Below, piece after piece: positions 1 through 12,076 of a stretch of 64,000 nt of DNA. The first letter of the stretch is position 1; the number at the start of each line of letters is the position of its first letter. The stretch lies in the NCBI GenBank assembly GCA_037447655.1, contig JBBHKE010003162.1, forward strand, positions 19,280-83,279, read 5' to 3'. Position numbers and translations under genes: made by a program. Source of the stretch: Zygnema cylindricum. Taxonomy: Eukaryota; Streptophyta; Zygnematophyceae; Zygnematales; Zygnemataceae. The notes below the pieces were generated by a model that had not been told where the DNA came from, made no database searches, and worked only from the letters and a program-made list of their open reading frames with translations.

Positions 1-3000
1 AGGACAAGGAGGTGGCAGATTTGATAGACAGGGGAGAGGAACTTCTCGAGGAGGATTATGTCACTTTTGCACGAAACCGGGATACTATATGGCAGATTCT
101 GTCAAACTTGCAGATCTTCGACTGAAAGATGGTCAAGGAACCTCAAGGGATGGAGGAAAGAAAAGGGCTTTACTGACTCAAGCTCATAATGAGGAAGTGG
201 AAGAAAAAACTGAACCAAAAAGGGAGCTTGAGGAGCTTATTCTTAATCCGAAAAACACTGAAAAGCATGTCGACATTCCACGGAGACAAAAGTGTGCTTT
301 CAGAGGTAAGAGAGATCCACCCGAGGATGGGTGGATCATAGACCCAGGGGCTTCAATGCATATGTGCAAAGATAAGCGGTGGTTCACTAAACTGAGAAAG
401 ATCTCAACAGTTGAGATAGAGTACGGAGATGGTAGAGTAGAAACCACAAGTCTTGTTGGAACTGTTGACTTGAAGGTTCTAGTTGATGGAAAGGCCTCAA
501 TTGTAACACTCTCAGACGTTCTTTAAATTCCATAGCTTAGCAAGAACTTAATCTCAACATCTGTCCTAGATGAAAAGGAGTTTGAAACAAGAACTAGGAA
601 AGGAATCTTCACTACAAGCTTTGATAATGAGGTTTATTTCATAGCTGAGAAGGGCAGTCAAGGGATGTTTAGAATTGTTCTTTGCAATGAAAAGAGTGTT
701 CTCTACTCGTGTGCAAGTGAGATGAAGCTTTGACATAAAAGGTTGGGGCATGTGCATCTAGATAGATTAAAGAAAATGAAGAAAAAAAGAATAGTGGAGG
801 GTATTACTTTTGAGGATGATAAGACCTTTGATGATTGTAGTGGATGTGCCCAAGGGAAGATTCATAGACTTCCATTTCCAAAGGCAACCACATTTAGGAG
901 AGAGAAAGTATTAGATCTAGTTCACACCGATTTTTGGGGACCTGCTAGGTATGCTTCATATGGGGGGAAGAGATGGATATTAACTATCACAGATGATTCG
1001 TCTAGATACACGAAGGTATACTTTCTCAGACATAAGTCAAGGGTATTAAGATGTTTCAAAAAGTATAAAGTATGGAGTGAAAAGCTACATGAAACCTCAA
1101 TAACAGAGATAAGAAGTGATAATGGGAAAGAGTACACCTCAAGTGAATTTGAAGAATATCTTAAAGAAGAAAGAATTCATCATGAGAAAATTGTTCCCTA
1201 TAATCCGGAACAAAATGGAGTAGCAGAAAGAGTGAATAGAACTTTAGGAGATATGCCCAGAAGTATGTTAAGTGACAAGAGGATAGGGCTGCAGTTTTGG
1301 GCTGAGTCTATGAACTATGCTAATTTCATCAAAAATAGAGTCCTAACTTCAGCAAATAAAGAGGAAACTTCGTATGAGAGGTGGACACGAAGAAAGCCTG
1401 ATTTGTCTAGTTTGAGAGTGTTCGGAAGTCAAGTCTACAGTTTGGATTCCGATAGACTAAATAGAAGTTAGAGGGAAGAGAGAAACCAAGATATCTTGTA
1501 GGATATGATGAGAGCACAAAAGGATATCGAGTGTATAACTTGAAAAAGAGAGATATAATTTTGGTAAAACACATAGTGGTGATGAATGAAGTGAAGTCCA
1601 TTGATCCATTCAAATATAATAAAGAAGTCAAAATCAGATTTGAAACGGATCAGTTTTTTGACTTTGACTTTGAAAATAAAGAGAATGAAGACGGGGAAAA
1701 AGGAAAATCTGCAGATCTACCAAAGGAGGAGGAAACGACAACATCCGAGGCAACGCCACAATACGAAGTGGAAACCGATGAGGAACTTGATGAGACACCG
1801 GAATTGGAAGATAAGGGAGCTGAAAATCTTCCTAAAGGAAACCCAAGGATGCCTTCCATACCGGCTTCCGATTTTGAAGGGGGAAGAAGAAGTAGTAAAC
1901 GACTTCAAGAAAAAGAAGTAAATAACCAACTCACAAAGATGTCTCACCCGAATGGACCTCAAACATACTTAGAGGCCATAAACACCCTAGAAAGTAGCCG
2001 GTGGATCACAGCTATAAATGAAGAAATGGCCTCTATCATAGAAGCTAATACATGGGAGTTAGTAGATTGTCAACTGGACCGAAAACCGATCGGATGTAAG
2101 TGGGTTTTTAAACTTAAATTAAACCCTGATAATACCATTGAGAGGTATAAAGCTAGGTTAGTTGCAAAAGGTTATACTCAGAAAGAGGGGATAGACTACG
2201 AAGAAACCTTTGCACTTGTTGTCATATTTCCTTCTGTTAGAATCCATTTAAGTATAGCCGCAGCGGAGGATATGAGAATACACCAAATCGATATTAAAAC
2301 GGCCTTTTTGCACGGAGAGTTGGAAGAAGAAATTTACATGAGGCAACCGGAAGGATTCGTGGAAAGTGGGGAAGAAAGTAAGGTTTGTAAACTGATAAAA
2401 TCACTCTATGGGCTTAAGCAAGCCCCGCGACAATGGAATATAAAGCTAACGAATTTCTGACCGGTTTGGGGTATATCAGAAATTAGTTCAGATCACTCTA
2501 TATATTTATTTGAGGATGAGAATGGAGTGATATTTATTGCTATTTATGTGGATGATTTGTGGTTCTTAAGCAAGTCCTTAGATAAAATTAACAAACTAAA
2601 ACGGGATCTTACAAGCAGTTTTGATATGAAAGATCTCGGCAAAGCAAAGTATATTTTGGGAATTTAGATGGAGAGAGATAGAGGGAATAGAATTATAAGA
2701 CTCAATAAAAAAAAGCAATCGGTTATATGCTAGAAAAATTTCAGATGGAAAAAGCAAACGGATGTACTACTCCTATAGATTTGAAGAAAGTGTCTGAGCG
2801 GAGTGAACAGAGAGGAATATTGATCATTAATGATGAGATGGATGAGATAGAAAGAAATTTTATGGAAATTATCCCTTATCGAGAGATTGTAGGCAATTTA
2901 ATTTATTTTATGAACTGTACCCGTCCGGATATAGCTGCAGCTGTAGGTGTCCTTCGTAGAAGTCTAAATGAACTAAGAAAGAGAGACTGGGAGGCTGCCA

Positions 3001-3529
3001 AAGGGTGATGAGGTATCTGGTGGGGACAAGGGAATTATGGTTGCATTTCGGAGGGGAGCACACTGACATCACCACCTGGAGTGATGCCAGTTATGGAGAT
3101 GTGCCTTTAAGGCGGTGTACGACTGAATATATGTTCCAAATTGGATCCGGTGCATGTTGTTGGAGTAGCAAGCAACAAAAAGAAGTTGCTTAGTCCACTA
3201 TGGAGGCTGAATACATGGCTTTATGTGCTGCCACCAAAGAATTAATGTGGGTTAAATCTCTTCTTGAATAACTTGGGTTCATCAAGTCTGGAACTCAAAA
3301 TATTTTTTGTGATAATCAAGCTGCTATCTCTATTGCAGCTAATCCGAAACATCACTTCAAAGCTAAGCATATGGATATTAGACTAAGCTTTGTCAAAGAG
3401 AAGGTTGAAAATAAAATTATTAAACTTGTTCATAAAACTGATAGAGAAATGATTGCAGACATGATAAAAGAACCAATGCCTTCCCCTAAGTTGATTTATT
3501 GCAGAGAAAACTGTAGATTAAAAGTATAA
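1..3529 (+). pseudogene. Copia gag-pol polyprotein remnant (element A)
   Basis: Domains in order: a zinc knuckle at about 57-105 that has lost its His (now Tyr) and last Cys (now Ser); a protease motif at about 343-355 reading D-P-G-A where D-S-G-A is expected; the pre-integrase C-x2-C motif near 836-850; an integrase core with VHTDFWGPA, SDNGKEY and PEQNGVAERVNRTL between about 920 and 1240; RT from about 2080 with YVDD at 2544-2555; and RNase H from about 3080 to the stop at 3527-3529. At least three frames are needed, with stops such as those at 523, 734, 1469, 2458 and 2667. The element cannot move by itself. Codon losses fall in catalytic sites as well as linkers, as expected of neutral decay. 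Confidence 0.9.
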
Positions 3530-3552
3530 AGTGACTAGGAATTAAGGGGGGG

Positions 3553-4443
3553 TGTTGAAAAGAGGAAATTAATAGTTCACTTCTCTATTTTAGTTTTACT
3601 TTAAAGAAAGAGATTGAGGATCAAAGGCAGGCCATGGCTGCCGCCATATTTAGAAAGTGGCAGATTTTGAACTAGAGGATATTTTACTAAAATGTTGCTT
3701 AAGTCCACATTTGAACTTGGGTCTGTGAACTATTATGTAGAAGTAAGCCTTATCCAACAGGGAGTTATCGAAACGATACACGTTACGGGTTTCAAAGATA
3801 TCTAAATATTAACGCAACAGCTAGTTAAAAGCAGACTACTGACGAAAAAGAGCAATTCATGCATGTACGCGAAGCTGAACCATGTAAAATATGCTTTGAT
3901 CGGACGGCCGGCATTGTAGCCGCCACGCGAAGTGAGATTTTGGCGTCATTTGGAGATAGCGTCACGCGGTGCCACGTGGCGCTACATTATTTGATACCGG
4001 AGAAGATGGGAGGAGGAACCATGGCTCCCGATTTGACAAGTGTCACCTTGTAGACCTTGTCGTACAATGGCCGTACAATAAGTACATCTCCTATTGTACC
4101 TTATTGTACTATATAGTGTTCCTATTGGACTAGAGTTTAGTAGTAGGTAGTCTTGAGTAGGCAGACCATGACTTAGTGATATTTAGGTACCTCTCTCTAA
4201 GAGAGATTGTAACTATAAATGTCATCTTTGACCAGCCATAACTTATTGCTCATGGGAGCAAATTCACTGATTCTTTTTGCGATTAACTCAAGGGAGTCTT
4301 GTCCTCATAAGGGTGAGGGTGGTTAGAATACTTGTGTTCTTGGGCAACAATTATTCAGTGGGAAAGTGGAAGGGGAAAATATTATCCTAGAGGCTTTATA
4401 TAGGCTGCTCATTCTGTGGGTCAATGGAGACCACAAAATTTCA
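3553..4443 (+). repeat. 3' LTR of Copia element A
   Basis: It starts with TGTTGAAAAG directly after a purine tract and ends with ...AAATTTCA. It has the same internal order as the other Copia LTRs here: an antisense tRNA-like segment (about 3690-3780), GTAC-rich promoter region, then a U5 region with CATAACTTATTGCTC and GATTCTTTTTGC. The last 20 bases contain the in-frame ATG that starts gag in this superfamily (M-E-T-T-K-F). Confidence 0.85.
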
Positions 4444-4612
4444 AGGATATTGATTTTGAATGATGAGATGGAGGAGGAAGAAAATAGGTTTATGGAATGA
4501 ATTCTTTATCAGCAAATTGTAGGCAGTTTAATTTACTTTATGAATTGTACACGTCTGGACATAGGTTCAACTGTAGGTGTTGTCAGTAGAAGTCTAAATG
4601 AACCTACAAAAA
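4444..4612 (+). mobile_element. Fragment of Copia element C (RT/RNase H junction)
   Basis: The translated fragment matches the segment of A around 2810-2985, including a degenerate version of the conserved YRxxVGSLIYFMNCTRPD block. It continues at 11101 after element B. A lies immediately to its left and B to its right, so the same part of C took two independent insertions. The bases before B (4608-4612, AAAAA) pair with GAAAA at 11101-11105 as an imperfect 5-bp target duplication. Confidence 0.85.
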
Positions 4613-5680
4613 TTTAGAAATTGATGGTTCTTTTAGTATTTTCTAGGTCTAAAATGAAGTAAAGAAAGAAGCCGAGGCAGTCTACCTCTAACTTCTCTCT
4701 CCAACTCCCACACTTGTTGCAATCACTGAGAAGTTGGAGAGGAAGTTAGAGCCATGGCTACGTGGGCTATCCATAGGTTTAACGGAAATACATTAGTTGA
4801 TTTACGGATAGGTAGTTCATTTACTAAAAGGGAAGATGTCGAGTCTAGGATTTGATCTTGATACTAGCCGTCCGATAAAGCCGACGATAGCCGGTAGACT
4901 TATCCATTAAGTCTAAGACTATAGTTGCAAACTATAGGGTTTGTTAGTTATTTAAATATTATCACGTATGATAATTCATTTAATGGCAACTGTTAACGAG
5001 ATACATAAATTCAGTTATGTGAAAGTACGGATTACGGTACAGATAATAAACGAGTAGTGCGCATTTGTTTCTTTAAACAAAACAGATATTGCGCAAGTAT
5101 TTATGACGGCTACGATTGAAATCTGCATTCAATTGAACAGCCGCGAAGAATGCAGAGATCGCGGAAAAGAATCTCGGCGGTTTGTGGTCATTGCCACATC
5201 GGATGACACGTGGCACAATTACATTTGATTGTGGCATCTCTAGGGATTACGGGACCGAATCTCGATATGACATGTGTCGACATTTAGGCCATGTCGTACA
5301 ATATTCGTACAGAAAGTACACTGACAGCTGTACTTTTCTGTACGGTAGTGTAATATGATTGGTGCCGTACATCAGGAGATAGAGTTTTAGAGAGAGATAG
5401 GACTTAGAAAAACTTGGTAGATAGGACCCTCTCTCTTAGAGAGATTCAATACAAAAGGTCAACTTTGACCCTCTATAACTTACTGCTCAAGGGAGCAAAT
5501 TTAGAGATTCTTTTTGTTATCGAATCAAAAGAGTCTTCCCTTCAAAAGGGTGAAGATGGTAAGAGTTTTTGTCAGCCTGGGTGACAATTATTCTTGCTGA
5601 AACAAAAAGGGGTTTGGGATATCCTATAGGCTGCTTGCAAGTTGTCTATTTTAAGGATCTATGGAGGTCTCAGTGTTGCA
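4613..5680 (+). repeat. 5' LTR of Copia element B
   Basis: It pairs with the LTR at 10032-11100 over its whole length. It contains an antisense tRNA-like segment with a T-arm-like GATTTGATC at about 4852, the GTAC hairpin at 5306-5344, an inverted CCAAT box (GATTGG at about 5358), and the gag start codon at 5661, 20 bases before the LTR end. Confidence 0.88.
5306..5344 (+). promoter_or_regulatory. GTAC-rich hairpin in the LTR promoter region (element B)
   Basis: Arms CGTACAGAAAGTACA (5306-5320) and TGTACTTTTCTGTACG (5329-5344) are inverted complements apart from one unpaired T, with an 8-base loop. Upstream are ACGTGGC and TGTGTCGAC. Downstream is GATTGGTGCCGTAC, an inverted CCAAT box. The same layout recurs in every Copia LTR subfamily in the window. 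The function is not known from sequence; a transcription-factor platform near the start site is an inference. Confidence 0.6.
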
Positions 5681-8600
5681 CGTTATGGGCCCACCCTCTA
5701 GGGTACCCATCTTTAATGGAACTGGCTTCATAAACTCGGAAAAAATGATGACACGAGCTCTATGCGAGAAAAGATTTTGGGGGATATTGAGTGGACGAGT
5801 GGGGCGTCCATCAAGTCTTGGAATCCCTCTAAGGTTTGGAGGAAGCAGATTCAGTAGGAAAGTTGATCCATCTTCAATGGAGAAGACAAAGGAAAGGGAG
5901 GTGGTGGACAAAGGAAAGGAGAAGGAGACGACCACACCAATAGCGATCGGTTCGGCATTCATGTCATATATTCCGAGGAACGAGGAGAAAGATATAAATA
6001 TCTGGGACTTAAACAATATGGCGGCAAAACACTTCATCCTCCGCCATCTTACTGAAGGGCTTGCATGTCCTCATTTGCAGGTAGGAAGGGCATCCAATAT
6101 TTGGATGGCTCTCATAGAGATGTACCGAAGTGGTATGATTCAGCAACAGCTGTTGGCTGATAAGAAAATTAAGGAGTATGTATACAAAGGGGGGAAGATG
6201 TTGGATTTTTGCAATGAGCTTGCTACACTTTTCATGGAGCTAGAGAGTGTTGGAAAAGAATTTAGTGAAAAGCAAAAGGTTAACTGTTTACTCATGAAGT
6301 AACCCGATGAGTTTGAGAACATAGTCAACCGTGTGTAGGACTTGCCGACTCAAGGTGGATATGGAACTCAGTGGTAGGAATGATTCTCGTTCGGGAGAAT
6401 ACGATTGAGATCCAAAGGGGAGGAAAGAGTGGACGGGCCTTGGCAGCTGGGACCGATTGGAGGAACAAGGATTCTCGAAGACCGAACGAAAATTACGTAG
6501 GTGGGGAGCAGAAAAATCAAACTGATGAGTTCAGACCAAGGGCTCCCAAGGGTTTATGTCATTTCTGTAAGAAACCAGGGCACTATATGGCGGAGTGCAC
6601 TAAGCTAACCGAGCTTTGGTTAAAGGAGGGGCAGATTGGTGGAACCTTGAGAGGAAAGAAAAAGGCCCTTGTGACATAGGTATATGAGGTGGAATTCGAA
6701 GACGAGGACGATGAGCTTCTATTGGATGACGAGTTGGAAGCGACAAACGAGGTAGATATTCCACGAAAGGAAAATGTGCTTTCATTAGATTGAAAGATGA
6801 AGCATGCTAGATTGTAGACTTAGGTGCATCTATGCACATGTGTAAAGATAAACACCTGTTCACTAAGATAAGAAAGATTCCCACCGTAGAAATAGAGTAC
6901 GGGGATGGGAGGATAGTCACAACTACTATTGTAGGATCGGTAGATCCGAAAGTGTTAGTAGAAGGAAAGACATATATAGTTACATTCTCCGATGTATTGT
7001 TTATTCCGAAGCTGAACAAAAACCTCATCTCTACATCCGTATTAGATGATAAAGGTTTTGATACTAGCACTAGGAAAGGAGTTTTTACTGCTAGTTTTGA
7101 GGAGGAAGTATATTTCACTGATGAAAAAGGTAGCCAAGGGATGTTTATGCTGATTTTAAGCAATGAAAAGAAGAAACTTTATTATGCTGGTGTTCATGAT
7201 ATAATGATGTGGCATAAGAGGCTCGGGTATGTGAATCTAGATAAGTTAAGGGAGATGAAAAAGATGGGAGTGGCAAAAGAGATTTAGTTCGGTGAGAGTT
7301 AGAATCTAAGTGACTGTAGTGGATGTGCTCAAGGTAAAGCACACAGATTACCCTTTCCCGAAACAACCACCTATAAGGGAGAAAAAATTCTAAATTTAGT
7401 ACACACAGATATTTGGGGACCGGCCAAAGTGCCCTCACCGGGGGGGGGGAAGAGATTTATGATGACTATCACTGATGATTGGTCTCGGTATTCTATGGTG
7501 TATTTTTTGAAAAAAAAGTCAGAAACTCAAGATTGTTTTAGAAAATATAAAGCATGGAGCGAAAAACTACATGAAACTCCAATCAAGAGAGTAAGGAGTG
7601 ACAATGGTGGAAAGTATACTTCTAACCAGTTTGAGGATTTTCTAAGGGAAGATGGAGTTCAACACCAAAAGGCAGTTCCAGAAAATCCGGAACAAAAAAG
7701 GATAGCTGAAAGGTTAAATAGGACACTAAGTGATAGTGTTAGAAGTATGTTGTAGGATAAAAAGATAGGAAAAAGGTTTTGGGCAGAAGCAATGAACTGT
7801 GCTAATTACCTCAAAAATAGAGTTATTATTTCAGCTATAAAAGGTCAAACACCTTATGAGAGATGGATTGGCTGGAAACCAGACATATCTCACTTAAAGG
7901 TTTTCGGCAGTCAAGTATTCAATCTAGATACAGATCGGTCTAATTAGAAGCTAGATCCTAAAGGAAAATTGGGATGCTTATTAGGATATGATGAGGATGT
8001 TAAAAGATATAGAGTTTATGATCTAAAAAGAGAAGATATAATCTTAGTAAAGCATGTAGTAGTTATGGATGAAACAAAGTTTGTGGATCCCTTCAAGTAT
8101 ACTAAGTCAGTAAAAATCAGATTTGAGTTAGAAAATTCCGATGACTTTGAGCTTCCTAACTATCTAAGTTTTAGAGAAGATGACATTCTTGCTGGTACAA
8201 ATCAGACTGAAAAGGACTCGGCTGCGGAAACTCTAGTGACAACTCTACCCGAAGTGAAAGACGTGGTGGAAATTGATTCGAAATCAAGGGACAGAGGAGA
8301 AGCCGTGATTGTTCGAAAGAACGCACGAGAACCATCTATTCCGGCCACAAATTTTGAGGGGGGAAGGAGAAGTTGCAATAGATTGTAAGAAAAACAGGTT
8401 AATAACAAGGTAACAAAACTATCTCATCAAGATGTACCTCAAACTTATGGAGGGGGGATGACTTGTCCAGAAAGAAATCGGTAGAAGAGAGCCATCAATG
8501 AGGAGATGGCCTCAATTATGGCAGCCGATACTTGGGAGCTGGTGGATTGTCCACCTAACCGAAAACCAATCGGTTCTAAGTGGGTCTTCAAATTAAAGTT

Positions 8601-10018
8601 GAACCCAGATAACACCATTGAGCATTAGAAAGCCCGATTAGTGGCAAAAGGATTTACACAGAAAGAAGGAATTGACTATGAGGAAACCTTTGCCCCGAAT
8701 GTCAGTTTCCCTTCATCCGCATACTTCTCAGTCTGGCAGCAGCGAAAGACATTGAGGTGCACTAGATGGACATCAAGACAACCTTTTTGCATGGAGAATT
8801 AGAAGAGGAGATCTTTATGCGACAACTCGAAGGATTTGTGGAGGAAGGAGGGGAGAGTAAGGTATGCCGGCTGATAAAATCTCTTTATGGTTTAAAACAA
8901 GCGCATCGACAGTGGAATAAGAAGCTTGATGAATTTCTTACCGGTCTAGGATATATCCGGATGAGCTCAGGTCACTCAATCTATGTTTTTGAAGATGAGG
9001 AAGGTGTTATATTTATTGCAATTTATGTTGATGATTTGTTTGTTTTATGTAAATCAATGGAAAAAATTAATAAACTGAAACTCGATCTTAAGGGGAGATT
9101 TGAAATGAAAGATATGGGGGAGGCAAGATATATTTTGGGAATTCAAGAGGAAAGAGACCGAGAAAGAAAGATTATAAGATTGACACAAAACGAAGCAATA
9201 GGGAACATGTTGGAAAATTTTCAGATGGATAAAGCTAATAGTTGTACAACTCCAATGGAGTTAAAAAAGGGAAGTGAGGGGAGTGAGGATGAACGAGTCA
9301 TAGTCTTAGACGAGGAATTAAGTCCTGAAGAACAAAAGTTCATGCAGACTATTCCTTACAGGCAAGTAGTGGGAAGCCTAATCTATTTTATGAATTGTAC
9401 CCGGCCGGATTTAGCTGCAGCTGTAGGAGTGCTGAGTAGAAGTCTAAATGCTCCCACTAAGAAGGATTGGGAGGCAGCTAAGAGAGTCCTTAGATATTTG
9501 ATAGGAACTAGGATCTATGGTTGCATTTGGGTGGGGAGAATACTGACATCCCTACTTGGAGTGATGCCATTTATGGTGATGCTCCGATGGGAGATGTACT
9601 TCTAGATATGTATTATATGTGGGTGATTGGGCTTGCTGTTGGAGTAGCAAATAGCAAAAGGTTATTGCTCAGTCCACCATGGAGGGTGAGTATATGGCCT
9701 CTTGCTTTGCCGTAAAAGAATTGATGTGGGTCAAGTCTTTGCTTGGTGAGCTAAGTTACCTTAAGAGTGGTGTGCAAATTTTTTTTTGTGATAGTCAGGC
9801 AGCAATCGCTTTTTTCTGCCAATCCTAAATATCATTTTATAGCCACACACATGGACATTAGACTCACCTTTGTTAGAGAGAAAGTAGAAAACAAAATAAT
9901 CAGTTTAGAGTACTGACCAGATAGCGATATGGTAGCAGATATGATGACCAAACCTATGCCTTCCCCTAAGCTATTTTTTTGCATGGAGAAGTGTGGTCTG
10001 AAATTAAAGAGTGACTAG
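5661..10018 (+). pseudogene. Copia gag-pol polyprotein remnant (element B)
   Basis: The frame opens at the ATG at 5661, inside the 5' LTR, and reads through the primer site (M-G-P-P is encoded by it). Gag follows to about 6600 with an intact CCHC knuckle (CHFCKKPGHYMAEC, about 6558-6600). The protease motif is mutated to D-L-G-A (about 6817). The pre-integrase H-x-H and C-x2-C motif is at about 7205-7330, and the integrase core at about 7400-7730 has S-D-N-G-G but PEQKRIAERLNRTL where PEQNGVAERLNRTL is usual. RT has YVDD at 9024-9035. RNase H runs to the stop at 10016-10018. In-frame stops occur at about 6300, 6337, 6677, 7286, 7753 and 7946, with frameshifts near 8700 and 9510. It is inactive. 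Confidence 0.9.
5681..5695 (+). promoter_or_regulatory. Primer binding site, initiator tRNA-Met anticodon arm (element B)
   Basis: CGTTATGGGCCCACC directly follows the LTR. It matches, apart from the first base, the complement of the plant initiator tRNA-Met anticodon stem-loop (GGUGGGCCCAUAACC). This is the internal half-tRNA type of primer site established for Drosophila copia, not the usual 3'-end site TGGTATCAGAGC that element X carries at 19266. Confidence 0.82.
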
Positions 10019-10031
10019 AAAATAACGGGAG

Positions 10032-11100
10032 TGTAGAAATTGATAGTTCTTTTAGTATTTTCTAGGTTTAAATTTAAATGCAGAAAGAAGCCGAGGTAGT
10101 CTGCCTCTAACTTCTCTCTCGAACTCCCACACTTGTTGTAGTCACTGAGAAGTTGGAGAGGAAGCTAGAGCCATGGCTACCTAGGTTATCCAGAGGTTTA
10201 CGGGAAATAGATTAGTTGATTTACGGATAGGTGGTTTATGTACTAAGAGGGGAGATGTCGAGTACAGGATTTGATCGTGGTACCAGCCGTCCGATAAAGC
10301 CGACGGTAACTAGTAGACTTATCAATTAAGTCTAGGACTAGAGTTACATGCTATAGTGTTTATTAGATATTTAAATGTAACAACATAGGATAATTCATTT
10401 AACGGCAACTGTTTACGGGATACATAGATTTAGTTATGTGAAAGTATGGATTACGGTACGAATAAAAAACGAGTACTGCGCATTTGTTTCTTCAAAGGAA
10501 ACAAATAACGTGCAAGTATTTATGATGGCTACGATTGAAATTTGCATTCAATCGGACGACCGGGAAGAATGCCGAGATTGCAGAAGAGAATCTCAACGGT
10601 TTGTGGTCATCACCACATCGGATGATATGTGGCACAATTACATTTCATTGCGGTATCTCCGGGGATTACGGGACCGAATCCAGATTTGACATGTGTCGAC
10701 ATTTAGGCCATGTCGTACAATATTCGTACAGAAAAGTACACCGGCAGCTGTACTTTTGTGTACGGCAATGTAATATGATTGGTGTCGTACATCACTAGAT
10801 AGATTTTTAGAGAGAGATAGGACTTAGAAAAAATTGGTAGATACGACCCTCTCTCCCAAAGAGTTTCTATACAAAAAGTCAACTTTGACCCTCTATAACT
10901 TAGTGCTCAGGGGAGCAAATTCATAGACTCTTTTTGCTATCGACTCAAGGGAGTCTTGCCTTCACAAGGGTGAAGGTGGTCAGAGTTTTTGTCAGCCAAG
11001 GTGGTATTGATTCTTGCTAAAACACAAAGGGGTCAGGGTTATCCTACAGGCTTCTTCTATGCTGTCCATTCTAAGGATCTATCAAGGTCTCAGAGTTGCA
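10032..11100 (+). repeat. 3' LTR of Copia element B
   Basis: Starts TGTAGAAATTG after a purine-rich tract (AAAATAACGGGAG) and ends GAGTTGCA. Its GTAC hairpin (arms 10725-10740 and 10749-10764) has 16-base arms with one mismatch. The gag start codon seen in other copies is mutated here (ATC), as tolerated in a 3' LTR. Confidence 0.88.
10725..10764 (+). promoter_or_regulatory. GTAC-rich hairpin (element B 3' LTR)
   Basis: CGTACAGAAAAGTACA and TGTACTTTTGTGTACG flank an 8-base loop (CCGGCAGC). The motif GTAC occurs about eight times in this LTR, including TTCGTACAG at 10723. GTAC is the known core recognised by plant SBP-domain factors. Whether any binds here is untested. Confidence 0.55.
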
Positions 11101-11664
11101 GAAAAAGAGACTGGAAAGCAACCAAATGAGTGATGAGAAATTTGGTAGGAACAAAGGAATTATGGTTGCATTTGGGAGGGGAGCACAATGACATCACCAC
11201 TTGGAGTGATGCGAGTTATGGGGATGTGCCTTTGAGACGATGTACCACTGGATATGTGTTACAAATTGGATCTGGTGCATGCTATTAGAGTAGCAAACAA
11301 TAGAAAGTAGATGCATAGTCCACTATAAAGGTTGAATGCATGGCTTTTTGTGCTGCCACTAAAGAATTAATGTGGGTAAAATCTCTACTCGGAGAACTTG
11401 GGTTCATGAAATCTGGGACTCAGAATGTCTTTTGTGATACTCAAGTTGTTGTTTTTATCGCAGCTAATCCAAAACACCATTTCAAAGCCAAACATATCGG
11501 TATAACACTAAGCATTTTCACACTGAAGGTTGAAAATAAATTAATTAAACTGGTTCATAAAAGTGATAAAGAGATGATTGCTGACATGATGACAAAAACT
11601 GGTACTTTGTCCTAAGTTAAAATTCAACAGAGAAACCGGTGGACTTAATTTAAAAGTTGACTAA
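11101..11664 (+). pseudogene. RNase H end of Copia element C pol
   Basis: This continues the fragment at 4444-4612 after removal of element B. It carries the RNase H blocks TTWSDASYGD (about 11198), a degenerate CCWSSKQQK, KELMWVKSLL and the N-P-K-H-H-F-K-A-K-H block (about 11470-11500), and ends at a TAA at 11662-11664. In-frame stops at about 11130, 11287 and 11321 make it inactive. Its 3' LTR begins at 11678. Confidence 0.85.
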
Positions 11665-11677
11665 GAATTAAGGGGTT

Positions 11678-11851
11678 TGTTGAAAAGGAGTAATTAATAT
11701 TCACTTCTTAATTTACTCTTGAGTGAAGAGAGAGAAAGTCACCATGGCTACCGCCATAGTCAGAAAGAAAGAGGCAGATAGGCAGACAGATTGAAAGATT
11801 ATCAAAATGTTGCCTTAAAGCAGATTTGAACCTAGGTCTCCAAGCGCTATG
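11678..11851 (+). repeat. 3' LTR of Copia element C, first part
   Basis: Starts TGTTGAAAAGGAG, like the LTR of element A. It is cut at 11851 by insertion of element X and continues at 22959. The last bases before X belong to the antisense tRNA-like region (GATTTGAACCTAGG), and the matching remainder follows X. Confidence 0.85.
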
Positions 11852-12076
11852 TGTTAGGAATATTGGGTGAATCGGCGGATCGCCCAAATTCACGTTTGGC
11901 TCAGTTCGCGTTAAGTTATGTTTGTTTAGTTCGCGTTGGCGGTTCAGTTTTCGATAAGTTTTGTTTCGTTAGAATTACTTGTACTGTACCGTAACATTAA
12001 CTTCATATCGTTTGGTACAGTACGGGCCTCGATTCATTTAGTGCGCATAAACGTGGTACCATACTTTGGTTCAGTG
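11852..12076 (+). repeat. LTR1 of element X, left part
   Basis: Matches the first 225 bases of LTR2 (20565) and LTR3 (22225). It is cut in ...TTTGGTTCAGTG by element E. Bases 12072-12076 (CAGTG) and 18734-18738 (CAGAC) form E's degraded target duplication. Confidence 0.85.

Larger units (their letters stand above)
1..4443 (+). mobile_element. Copia element A, 5' end outside the window
   Basis: The window opens inside the gag zinc-knuckle region of a Ty1/Copia element. It runs through protease, integrase, reverse transcriptase and RNase H to a purine-rich tract (around 3541-3552) and an 891-bp 3' LTR. The sequence after the LTR (4444 on) is the RT/RNase H region of a second element, C, so A is nested in C. 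The 5' LTR and 5' target duplication lie before base 1. The LTR resembles that of C more than those of B, E or D, so A and C belong to one subfamily. Confidence 0.9.
4613..11100 (+). mobile_element. Copia element B, full length, nested in C
   Basis: A complete LTR-internal-LTR structure. The 5' LTR (4613-5680) is followed directly by the primer site. The internal part encodes gag-pol, and the 3' LTR is 10032-11100. The 5' LTR starts TTTAGAAATTG where the 3' copy starts TGTAGAAATTG, so one terminal base has mutated. The flanks are two halves of element C. All domains are present but the frame is broken many times. B belongs to the same LTR subfamily as E. Confidence 0.9.
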
